Assembly: GCA_973895155.1 (NCBI GenBank)
Contig: OZ316893.1
Span: 17,236,001-17,300,000, forward strand
Source of the DNA: Marsupella aquatica
Taxonomy: Eukaryota; Marchantiophyta
Direction of reading: 5' to 3'
Length of the DNA stretch: 64,000 nucleotides
Both the position numbers and the translations under genes were made by a program. The notes under the pieces were generated by a model. It was not told where the DNA came from and made no database searches. It saw only the letters and a program-made list of their open reading frames with translations. Positions 31,072-41,966 of the stretch are shown one piece after another. Position 1 is the stretch's first letter, and each line of letters opens with the position of its first letter.

Positions 31072-33459
31072 TATGGAAGGACTTGGAGTTGATGAACAAT
31101 ATTGTGTGGACTCTCTGACTGACACTCCCATGACTAGTGTTAACTCGTATTCCACATAATGAAGATAGCTATGCTAGCTTACAATCATCTCTACAGCATA
31201 TGGGACTGTTATGACTACTGTATGTTCCCTGGAATATTGAGCTTGATTCTTACTTACAAGATTTTGTCAAAGGATCAACTATTTTCAGTGAGTTCCACCA
31301 TTCCATTCAAGCTCGCCCAAGTCTCTGGACAATTGAGCAAGTTGCGTCTGCATTTCAGTGCTCGACAGATGGCGAAGCTCTTTACTCCAAGAAGAAAGAT
31401 TTATCTTCACCTTACTTCTCTGGAACTAGGAATCTTACAAACGGATGGAATTTATCTCAGTGTAGTTATCCAGAGTTGAGAATTCTTTTAGAATTCTTAA
31501 ACCCCATTTTCTATCCTAAGAAACCAACTCTCTGGTCTATAGCATTCACCAATACTGTGATAGCTTTGCATAGTGGAGAAACAAAAGTCAACTGGGCCTT
31601 GCTGATAATCAATGTCATAAAAGGACAATTGAAAAGTCTGAAGGTAGGAAGACCCACTTGTTTGCAGAATTATTTATCTCAGCTCTACTATGCCCATGAC
31701 TGCTTACACCTTGAAGAGAGAACGGAGAGAGGGTTGCTCCTAATCGAACTAGGCATTGAAGAAGAGATTTTAATAGAAGAACCAAGATAGGTCATTCCAC
31801 TGGATTCCAATGACCAAAATGTTGATGTGGACATTGATGTTAATATGGAGGATGTCTCATTAGGTGGTTCTGGACCTTCACTTGTACACAACTTGGAGGT
31901 CATCTGTCATCCAATGTATGACTTGCACTCTCCAAGGGAAACCAGTGGTGCAGATCAACTGGAAGCTGAAGGAGACAAGTTTTTCCCTGAGCAATAAGAA
32001 GTTGCTGAACCGACTATTGCTGCCATTCATGGGACCACCACGCCCACTTTTTTGAAAGTTGAGTCTAATCAACAACTCATTGATAAATTAACCTCTCTTT
32101 TTGGTTGTAGTGATGCTGAACTCTATAATGTGGTTAGTGACTTGAGAATGGAGTCAGTTAGTCTGCAATCACCTTTTCCAGATCAGTTGACTCCTATCAA
32201 AACAACTTCACTCATAGGAGGTTTGGAACCAGAAGAATTTATTGTTCTTACTCCTATCACACAACAGAATCCCCCTATAGAACAGTGTGAACATGTCTCA
32301 GGGATAGGAAACATAAGTTGTGTTATAGTTGTAAACGACCTATTGGAAATGCTTCAATGTGAACCCAAGGAGATAGTCTATATTGTCAGTGACTTAATTC
32401 AGAAGTACCCAGTATCCAAGGGCCCTTACAATCAGGGTGCTTGCACTTATAGTCCAGATTCCAGTTATGAGCCAACAGATAGACCTATTTATACTCAACC
32501 ACAGTATGAACATCTTTATGTTAGACAGGATCTCCCTAAAGACTCCGATCCACCCTTAGACGGTGAAACTTATAGATCTTATGATAATTCTCTTGAGTCG
32601 TCACCAAGGCAAGGATTTGAAGATGTTGACGTTGCATTATGGTCGAATCCAAATCTAGTGGCAGTGGTTACTTCTTCTACTCAAACTCCTAGAAATGCCA
32701 CTATTGAGAGCAGGTACCCCAGACATCCTGAGTCACAAGGATGTCACCACTTGCAAAATAATGCAGGCCAACAGACCACCGGTTGGAGAATTCTGGAATT
32801 CTTTGACCTCAGGTGTCATAGTACTTCTAGAGTGGAGATGGCATAATTTGATGAATTTTGGACTGACTCTATCTACTTCCGGCCCATTCTTGCTGTGATG
32901 CTGCTACAAGGTGATGTGGAGGTGGAGGATCCTGATTTGGTCCTGGCATATTTTATAAACTTTGCAGCTCATGTTCTGGATTTTGTAATCTCTTTTCTTA
33001 TGCAGAGTAAGAAATCCACTTCTCTTCAGAATGATTACATTCCTCAAAAGTCCAAGGTTGTACTCATTTTGACTAGTACCTTAGCTGACAAACAAAGGAT
33101 ATGGAATAATGTTACCTCTCAAACTCTTGTTGAATTCAACCAATACTTCAGGGATGTCATTTTGAGACTTCATCCTTTCTATTCTAGGATGATGAGAATT
33201 GAAGATTTCCTATTCCATTACCCTCAAGTATATGCTGCTACCTGCAATCACTATGATGTGATTGGGATCTACAGAGAAGCACTTCGTATAGACTTGTGTT
33301 AAGGAGAAGAATGTCTTTGATGTATCTGATAGGCAATTAAGATGCCTACCCTATTCTCGAGGATCATCACAACAAAGTGAGCTTATGGAAATTACTCAAT
33401 CTCGGACTATTACTCTCGTGGAGCTTCTCGAACCAGATGATATCCAACGACAAGCTTGA
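31072..33459 (+). pseudogene. X protein gene, copy 1, decayed
   Basis: I do not recognise this protein. The reading starts at ATG 31072 (MEGLGVDE; compare MAGVDE in X3) and can be followed, with frameshifts and stops (TAG near 31790, TAA near 31996, a shift near 32,650-32,890), to TGA 33457-33459. Shared blocks with X3 are YL..F..GS, AF.CS..G, FSGTRN...GWNLSQC, LEFLNPIFYPKKP, a helical motif around a Cys-Asp/Glu-Pro or Cys-Ser-Asp turn, then PP..EFW, PILAVM and RIWNN(V/I)TSQ. The C terminus pairs DRQLRCLPY with ERQRKSLPF. The first domain faintly recalls the plant-transposon-protein domain (PF20167 type). There is no RT, integrase or transposase motif. Confidence 0.55.
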
Positions 33460-34639
33460 GGCAGAATCTGAGTGTTTTAGTTAGTTTTAAGAGTTGTGCA
33501 TCTTTTCTGATTTTTTCTAAATGTGTTCTAGAGCTTTAAAAGCTATGAAACTTCTTCGGGAGGTAGTCTGTACCTAGGAAAACCTGCTGGCAAAATTTCA
33601 GAGTTTTCTATGCCAGGAGTAGAAAGTTAAAAATAGTTAAATTTGCTAAGTTCTTAAGTATATAGCAATTATATGAGTTTACGAGTTACGAGTTAGTGAC
33701 TTAGGACTATAAGACTTTACGGTTTTACGGGTTTACAAGTTCATACTTAGCCACTTTTCTGGATTTTCACTTGCAGAATGGCCATTTTAACTTTTTGAGG
33801 GGTATGAAGCGGCATGTCTCTTCGACCCTGTGACCTCTCATTCTGTAGATTTTCACTATAAGACACCTCTACCACTAGTGTAGAGGAATGGTAAAGTTAT
33901 GCATTTTTGCCTCTTCCTTGTGTTAAACCAATTGATCATGAATCTATGAGTTTGAGGTCAGGTTTAACAAATATGAGATACTTTTCTCCTTCTTGTGTTT
34001 GTACCTATGTTTATAAACACAGGAAGTAAAATTCATTTGTGCAAAATCTTTGGAGTTGTGATGATAGATTCTTTTTAGGTGATTCATTGCAATCTCTTGA
34101 GTTCTTAGAATTAACTCATTGAGTTTAAGTCTTATTGAAATTGATGGATTTTCTTTCATGTTGCTTAGTAGCATCTAAATGTTGAAGTAGCTACCTTTTA
34201 GATCTTGTCTGAGTATCACTTAGAAAGAAAAGACAAGATGTGTTGACGGCACTTTAAAAGAGTACTCTAGTAAGCATTTTAGACCTGAAAAGCAATGTGA
34301 ATTTGAATCTCATAAGTCTTTTCATTTTGACTAATGTTTAAGGAGTAACCTTGGTACATACCAGACTTCCTTAGCATAGTTTAAGACATTTTTCCATGTG
34401 TTTTGTTAATTATTTCCTTTTATTAATTTATGTTTACACAATGTTGAGTTATCATTGAAAACTACTCACCGCTGTGGAGCGATCTTCAAAATACCTTAGT
34501 AAAGTAATCAAATTTGATTACTATGTGTGGGAAACATCTTAATTTCTTTATTATTGTTTAAAATTATCAAACCAACCCCATCTTGTTCTTTACGGGAACG
34601 AATACCGAGTTTGAAGACCTTTAAGTGTGTTTTTCCTTG
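33460..34639 (+). other. X1 3' non-coding region
   Basis: AT-rich, with no gene. From about 34,220 it aligns with the tails of X2 and X3 (ttgacggcattt; gttttattaattgtttcc; gggaacgaataccgag), which shows that the tail is part of the element. Confidence 0.6.
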
Positions 34640-34711
34640 AATGGATTTTTTATAAATTTCAATACTGTGAGAGCCCCACGGATAGGGAGGCCAAAGAAGC
34701 CATTAACAATC
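34640..34711 (-). mobile_element. LINE, 3' end
   Basis: It reads gaatgg, a T-run, then ccccacggatagggagg, as in the LINE tail at 6770. The T-run at the left is the A-tail of a minus-strand LINE. It is cut at 34711 by X2, and the LINE resumes at 36482 after the duplicated CAATC. Confidence 0.65.
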
Positions 34712-36481
34712 TGTAATACAGTACATTAGTTAGAAATGATAGAAAAATTATAAATTTTGAACTTTTTCTAAGTCAAAGGTGGAGTATAGCTACCTTTTGT
34801 AACCATTTAGATCGACTGGACACTTTACCTAATACCATGCTACACCGAAGACTACTTCCTGTTCTGGATCTTGAACGACAGCGGAAGTCTTTACCTTTCT
34901 ATCGGCATCACACTCAAGACATGGATAAAATTCAAGAAGCTATGCAAGAGAATACCTACACAAGAGTTCAGCAACCAGACTAGACAGCACTACTCCAACA
35001 AGATTAGTTCTCCTACGACAATAGTTAAGATCAGTCGATCTCTGCAATTTTAGTTAAATAGTTATCATAGTTAGAAAAGTCTCATACTTTTTCAGGAGAT
35101 AGCCCTTACATAGTAGACCATACCCTAAAAATATAAGCCAAAACCGACATGTCGTTTAGGAGATATGGCATTTTTAGTTTTACATAAGCGTGAGTGCGCA
35201 AAGGCGCTACTATGCCAAAGCGCAAAGGCGCAACAGTGCTTCTGACACTTGGAAAAGTTTCCGAAAAAATGTATTTTTTTTATCCGACAACACTTTTCAC
35301 CTATTTTATTAAGGCACTTAGACACCTCAGAAAAGTCTAAAATTTTGCCAACATGTAGCATGTATATAAATCTTCCACCTAGGAAAGTTTTACCCTATTC
35401 TGACCTTTATGTTAGAAATTAAAATTAAGACAAAGTTGATATTTGTTAGTTTTACCACAAAAGTGCAAAAAACATTTTTACTCCAGTTTACACTAGGGAT
35501 AACTTTTGGTTAGTTTTTCATTCCAACAACATTCTACTCAACCATGAGTACTCTTATAGCATATTTTCATACTTTTTACTTTAGTCTATGACCCTTAAGA
35601 TATGAAAGGGCATGTCCTTTCATTATCTCTTTTTCCTTTAGTTCCTGCCACCCTATATGTAGTAGAATTTATGCCACTTTATGTGTGAAGAAATTTCATG
35701 AGCGCTCAGTTGCAAGATTGCAACTTTGTTACCTCCATTTGTAACAAGCACTCCATTGCATATGAGTACTTAATACAAAGGAATTCTTCCCCCTTCAAGT
35801 CTAAATGAATGAGAAGTTTGGACCCTTGAAGTAAAATTATTGTGATTGTTGAATTTTTTGAGTATGTGGAAATAGATTCCTTGTTGGTGATGTTTCACAT
35901 ATTCCTTAGTTCTTGATGCATAGTTTTTGGCGTGACATTGCTTGTGCACGGGATGCAAAGATTGTTACTTACCAATTACTTATGGCTTCAAATTTGATCA
36001 TGATGGTGTCTCTTATTTGTGACACAAAGTATCGATTGGATACAGAAGTGATTGATTACTAGTCTCCACTCAGTACCTTGGAAGGAAAAGTTGAGACATA
36101 TTGACGGCATTTTAGTAATCATCCTAGTACCGTAATCCTTTCCATAAATGTTCTTGCGGATATACCACCTAAATCATATCAAATGAAGTTATGTTGAGGA
36201 GTCACCTTGGTTGTTTCCTAACTCCCTCACCATACCTCAAGGTTTTCATTGTGTTTTATTAATTGTTTCCATTTGTTAATTTTATTTTCAATGTCAAGCA
36301 GACATTTAAAACTATGCCTTGCTGAGCAACCATAGTAAAAGGCTCAACTTTGTGTTTTTGTTACCTTATTCATTCATAAGTGCTAAATCATAGAAAATCA
36401 TTCCTTACATGTTCTTCCATGGGAACGAATACCGAGTTTTGGATCTTAAATGTTTATTTATGTCCCTAGTGTGATACTACA
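34712..36481 (+). mobile_element. Element X, copy 2 (X2), internally deleted, 1770 bp
   Basis: It starts TGTAATACAG and ends GTGATACTACA, with the TSD CAATC at 34707-34711 and 36482-36486. It keeps a short 5' end, then only the last roughly 50 codons of the X gene (from about 34838: MLHRRLLPVLDLERQRKSL) and the whole 3' region. It is an internal-deletion derivative. It contains a stretch rich in gcgcaaaggcgc words at about 35190-35235. Confidence 0.75.
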
Positions 36482-38059
36482 CAATCAGTGAAAACACAAA
36501 CAGAAACCCTACCAAAAGGGAAACAACAACAAAGAACATAACACAGACCCTAGCCGAGCCGGGGCCCAGCACCAATCCCCCCACAGCAAAGGCCAACAGG
36601 GGCCTCACTCAGCCCAAGAGATGAAACACCTTTGACCAGAACAAAGCCACTGTCTATGGTGCTCATCAAGCCACCCTTTGGCCTGTAAGATCCTAGCATG
36701 TTTCCTACCCTGCAGAAAATGCCGGCTCACCACAAACATATGATCAGCAGCCTCTGAGAGAACCAATCCAAAGTCAAATGTGCGTCTGCCCCCCGGCTGA
36801 AACATGTGCACATTGCGTGCCCTCCAAACCATCCACAGCATCTGGTACAACATAAAGATCTTCACTGTGTGAACAACATCCTTTCCCAATGAGTCATCCA
36901 ACAGAGTCATCAGATCCTCACCTAGAGGCAAACAAAGACCCCCCAGCACCACCCGATAAAGCTGCCATCATCTAATAGCAAACCCACATCTAATGAACAA
37001 GTGCGACAATGACTCCAGCAGCCCACTGCAACACTTACAATCCCCAGTGCTTGCTTTGATCCTGAGCGCCCGGCCGCTCACCAGTAAACAGACCACCAAC
37101 AATCACCCTCCATATGAACGTCTTAGCGCAAACTGAAAGATCCGATCCCCACAGCCTGTGCCATCTCTGACTCCATTCCAATGCAGACCACGCCCGAGAC
37201 CAGCTGAAGTTCAATCTCTCAAAGACAAGCACCTTTGGTTGCAGGAAATTGTACACCCTACAATTAGCGATGCTGAAATCCTTCAGGGGATCAGCCTTAT
37301 CTGCCCATCTCCACCTCTTGGCCTCTGGTTCAAAGTCGAGTGAGCAAGATCCAATGCCCCAGATTTTCTCCAGAAAAGCCTTTGTCAATCCTCTAAGCAC
37401 CTCAGAGAACCCCCGTAAGTTATTCCAACATAAAGGGAGGTCTTTCCAACAGTCTCCTTCCGAGCACCAACCGTCCCTGATACTCCTGATGCCTAATCTG
37501 CCACAGATTGCCGTAATTCCTAATATCTCTGAATTCGGCAACGAATTATATCCTGCAATACACCGGAGGGTGTCTTGGATGCTCCAACAACCAAGAATTC
37601 CCCCTGCCCTGGTTCAAAGGAGAGGTGAGCCCTCACCATCTCCCAAGCCTTCCAAAGGCCAACAGTGTACGAAAGCCCGCCCCCAGTGCGTGGGGAACAC
37701 AACAGTAGCTTGTCCTTGAATGAGAATTGGTTTTTGCGCAGTACTTTGTAATTCATCCAACCCATTAAGGAGAGATTCGCTTCAAGCATTCTAGCCCACT
37801 CCTGATTTGGGGCATTCAGAGCCTTCGTGAACCACTATGAAAGCAAGGCATCTGAGTGGCTCTTGAAATCTTTGAATCTCAGACCACCTTCCACCTTAGG
37901 CAGAGACATCTTGGCCCATGCAACGAGGGGGATTTTCTTCCCTCCCGAAGGATTATATCCCCACAGAAAGTCCCGGCTGAGGGCAACCAACTTCTTAGCC
38001 AAAGCAGCCAAAGCTTTGAAGTGCATAACATCATAAATGGGGATTGTCTGCAGCACATG
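36482..38059 (-). pseudogene. LINE RT C-terminal part and zf-RVT region
   Basis: This is the minus-strand continuation of the RT at 60771-61618. It begins exactly where that RT stops (…VKHV, then LQTIPIYDVMHF). Frames: 37835-38056 (FLWGYNPSGGKKIPLVAW, GGLRFKDF), 37520-37789, 37035-37541 (RLWGSDLSVCAKTFIWRVI) and 36605-36952 (MLWMVWRARNVHMF). This is the standard tail of plant LINE ORF2, ending in the zinc-finger RVT region. Several frameshifts break it. The C-rich stretch 36482-36600 is the 3' UTR. Confidence 0.8.
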
Positions 38060-39531
38060 TGTAGTATCACACTAGGGACATAAATAAACATTTAAGATCC
38101 AAAACTCGGTATTCATTCCCATGGAAGAACATATAAGGAATGATTTTCTATGATTTAGCACTTTTGAATGACTTAAGTAACAAAACACAAAGGTGAGCCT
38201 TTTACTATGGTTGCTCAGCAAGGCATAGTTTTGAATGTTTGCTTAACATTGTAAATAAAATAACACAATGGAAACAATTAACAAAACACAATAAAATCTT
38301 GAGGTATGGTGAGGAAGTATGGAAAATACCAAGGTAACTTCTCAACATAACTTAATTTGAGATGATTTAAGGTATTGAACTTGTAAGAACATTTTTGGAA
38401 TGGAATACTTTATTGGGATGGTTGTTAGGGTGCTGTCTACACATCTCAACCTTTCCTTCCAAGGTACTAAGTTAAGATTAACAACCAATCACTTCAGCAT
38501 CCAATCGGTACTTTGTGTCACAAATATCAAGCACCATCATCAACAACTTAAAGTCACAGGTAATTGGGTGATAACATTCTTTGCACCTTGTGCACAAGCA
38601 ATGTTATGCCAAAAATATATGCATCAAGAACTCAAGAATGTATAGCCTTCACCAATTAAGGAATCTATCTCCACACATTCAAAAGATTCATCAATCACAA
38701 AGTTTTACTTCTCTGGTCTGAAATCTCAATCATTCAAACACAAGGAAGGGGAAGAAATTATTTGTATTAAGTACTCATCAACAACATAGAGTGCTTGCTA
38801 CAAATGGAGGTAACAAAGTTGTAGACTTGCAACTGAGCGCTCATGAAATTTCTTCACACAAGAAATGACATGAGAACTACTACTTATATGCTAGGAGGAA
38901 CTAAAAGGAAAAGAGATAATGAAAGGACATGCCCTTTCTTATCTCAAGGGTCATGGATAAAAGTAAAGTAATAAAATTGTACTACATAAGTACCTAAGTT
39001 TCAGTGGAATCTTCCTGGAATGAAAAGCTAACTAAAAGATATTTCAGGTGTTAACTATTGTAAAAGTAGAATTATGGTAAAACTAATGAACATGGGTTTT
39101 GTCCAAATTTTAGTTTCTAAACTAAAAATCATAAAAAGGTGAGACTTTGCTGAAGTGTTCTCTGATGTATATTCTTTATGCTGGCAAAATATGAGACTTT
39201 TTTGAGGTGCCTAAGTGCCTCAATAAAATAGGTAAAAGTGTTAAAAAGATTACAGAAAACAAAAACCGAAAAATTTTCTAAGTGCTGGGCGCATGCGCGT
39301 ATAGGCTCATAGGCGCATAAGCCCATTAGCGCTTTCGCGTCTAAGCAAAAAACAACAAAACTAAAATATTTTTTAACTTTCAAACCACAAGTCGGTTTGA
39401 GTTGAGATTTTCAGGGTAGGTTCTACTACGTAAGGGCTATCTCCTGGAAAAGTATGGGACTTTTTTGACTACTTTAAGTATGTAACTAAAATTGCGTAGA
39501 TCTATATAACTTAACTATGGTCGCAAGAGAG
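38060..39531 (-). other. X3 3' non-coding region
   Basis: There is no gene. It is the inverted counterpart of X2 (34,93x-36481), similar over its whole length and nearly identical in the last 80 bp. At 39285-39345 there is a cluster of gcgcat/aggcgc words like those in X2 and in the 5' region of X3. Confidence 0.7.
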
Positions 39532-40980
39532 CTAATCTTGTTGGAGTAGTGCCGTCGGATCTGGTTGTTGAGCTCTGGTGTAGGTGTTGGTCTGCATAGC
39601 TTCTTGAATAGCATCCATATCTTGAGTGTGATGCCAATAGAAAGGTAGAGACTTCCGCTGTCGTTCAAGATCAAGTACAGGAAGTAGCCTCCGATGTAGC
39701 ATGGTATTTACCTTGCTAGCTTGCATGTAAATACCAATGAAGTCGTAAGTGCAGCAGGTAGCATGGTAGTTTTGAGGAAACTTGGCCATGAATATCTCAG
39801 AGTCTTTGGCAAGTGGTAGAAATGAAGTAACTCTAGGTAGGAGTTCACGCCACTTCAGAGTATACTCTGTTAATCGTTGAGAAGTAATGTTATTCCAGAT
39901 CCTCTGCTTCTCAGTGACTGGAGTAACAAATTGTTGGAGGACAACGGGTTGGACTGGAGAAGCTTCATGATTCATCTGAAATCTCCTCTTGGTTTGTCTT
40001 AAGAAGACAATGATGAACTCCATGACATAAGCAGGTAGATTCCCGAAATAAGCTAGAGCTAGATCTCCATTCTCCAATACAAGGTGTCCAACGAGGATCA
40101 TGACAGCAAGTACAGGGCAAAAAGACTCAGCTTCTGTCCAGATCTCATCCATTTGTGCTATCTCCAAGCGAGTGACCTCTAGCAGATGAAGTTTCAAGAT
40201 ATAAAGGCATTCAACTCTCTTCTTATGGTAATATTTCCAAAACTCCAAAATAGGAGGGGATCTAAGGTCTGAGACTCTAACAAACTCAGCAAACTGTTTA
40301 ATACTTTCCTGAGGGGTTTTTGGATCAATATGCAGAGTAGGGATAAAATTGACTTGGCATGATTTGTCTTGATTGGGTGGAAGAGTGTCAGGGAAAGAAA
40401 TGGCAAGATGTGCACCTGCAGGAGTGATCTCAAGTTCTGGAAAACTAGGGAAAAGTTGGTTTGGTTGGTTTGAAGGACTATAAGGAGAAGTAGGTGAATG
40501 GCTAGAAGGAGAACTAGAATAAGAAATGGGAGAGACTGATGCTGAGATATGATAGCGAACTGCAGAATAAACTTGCTTGGTGTTGCAGCCGAACATCTGA
40601 GTGAATCTGTGGACGAGATCTTCACAGTATTCCAAGTGCTGATCGTGGCTTGAAATACATGATAATCTATACATAACCTCATCTAATACTTCGATCAAAT
40701 GACCAGGATCACACTCCAACATCTTGCAAATCTCACCTACAAGATTAAAGTAGTACTCAGCTGAATGTCGGGGTGAAGTATTCACAATTTGTTGAAGATC
40801 TGTTCTCTGTGGTGGTAATCTCTCATCCATTGGGGATCCCATGATAGGTCGGGATTCTCAATGTCTGTCAGAGAAAGGTGATGTGTAGTCCTAGGGGCTT
40901 CTGATTGTCCTTCGGTGAATGGATGTTTTGATTGGATAGGACTCTGGGTGGGTGAATAAATGGAAGTGGGATTGTATGGA
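39532..40980 (-). CDS. X protein, C-terminal half (X3), 436 codons open
   Basis: This is the best-preserved part of the unknown X protein, open from 40842 to 39532. It contains two copies of a helical motif built around a Cys (GEICKMLECDPGHLIEVLDEVM and, about 35 residues on, VHRFTQMFGCNTKQVYSAV). A Ser/Pro-rich linker follows, then a helical domain (PPILEFWKYYHKKRVECL, EIAQMDEIWTEAESFCPVLAVMIL, QRIWNNITSQRLTEY) and the C terminus (LERQRKSLPFYWHH). The region 40843-40980 also reads on in a second frame that is in phase with the N-terminal half at 59207, so one frameshift lies near 40850. The domains are unknown; no catalytic motif is seen. Confidence 0.6.
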
Positions 40981-40991
40981 CACTAGAAGAA
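40981..40991 (+). repeat. CACTA terminal inverted repeat, left
   Basis: CACTAGAAGAA, exactly matching the reverse complement of 59196-59206. The next bases diverge (tccgagg against actgacc). Confidence 0.9.
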
Positions 40992-41009
40992 TCCGAGGTG
41001 AACTGAGAC

Positions 41010-41300
41010 CGCAATATGTGACTCATTTTGGCTCATGTGACTTCATTGTGACTCAACGTGACTTGACCCACGCTGTGACCCTTGGAGTTGCAAAAGTTGA
41101 GACCAAAAAAGGGAAGTCACTATTGATACTGGGCTTTGCAACTTGCCTGATACCCATTTGTGACTGATCTGTGACTTTATTGTGGAGTCTAGCCTTGTTT
41201 CTACGTGACTGCAATATGACTTCAGCGAGTCACATCGAAAGTCACATACATGACTTACTCGCATTCAACAACGACTACCTTGTGACCATTTAGTGTCACA
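41010..41300. repeat. CACTA subterminal repeats, left
   Basis: At least seven GTGACT words lie on the plus strand between 41010 and 41215, and several inverted AGTCAC words follow. Clustered short motifs of this kind at CACTA ends bind the TNPA-type protein in the maize En/Spm system; that role here is inferred. The stretch 41300-41960 is AT-rich with nothing recognisable. Confidence 0.7.
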
Positions 41301-41966
41301 GGAGAGACCAATGGAGACCCTGGCCCGCGTCACACAACAGAACCATTTGGGACTCTATATACTCATGTTTATAACTAATAAGGTTCACATGCAAGTTATA
41401 ACCATGACTAATGAACACAGAGGGACAGTTCATAAGGAGAGAGAGCACTCCACATTACAATACATAGAAACCTGATGTTCTAACTTTAGAAATATAACAC
41501 ATTGAATACAAGAAATGAACATAGCATGAATGACATCCACATGAAATAAAATATCATATAAGCAGATCCTACATAAAACATTCATAAGAATTAAACACAA
41601 TCACAATCTTGCTAAAAAATGAAGATCATTTGAATTCCAATGGAATAGTTTACAATGTGATCAATGTAATTCAGACAAAACAGGAACTCATAATTGATGA
41701 CTGCAGGATGAGATAACTGAAAGCACATGCATGATACTATGAATCTCCAAGAGGACATGATTCTTGTACTGCTTTTTGACATCTAAAATCTACATAACAT
41801 GACTCACACTACAAACAAATAATGACATGACATTGTTATGGATCCTCTATGAACTTGCTTGGCCATAATACCAAAGAACCTGCAGCATCTCCAAGTGTCT
41901 TTTGAGGAGGATCATCATTTGTGTTTGGAATGGGAAGGACAGCTTTAGTTTCACTAGTAATGTGAC

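Larger units (their letters stand above)
30691..34639 (+). mobile_element. Element X, copy 1 (X1), 5' part
   Basis: Element X is defined here by three insertions that share a gene and a 3' tail. X1 starts TGAGTAAATTAC inside copia A RT; its TSD would be agtag (30686-30690). Its gene is at 31072-33459 and its tail runs to 34639, where the LINE starts. The tail ends with gaacgaataccgagttt, also present near the ends of X2 and X3. The true 3' end and second TSD should lie right of the window, after the LINE. Confidence 0.65.

Noticed and set aside
36482-38059. LINE fragment as an independent 5'-truncated insertion
   Set aside because: Its right end joins exactly to the RT at 60771 with a duplicated ACATG, and its left end joins to 34711 with a duplicated CAATC, so it is the middle of one LINE.
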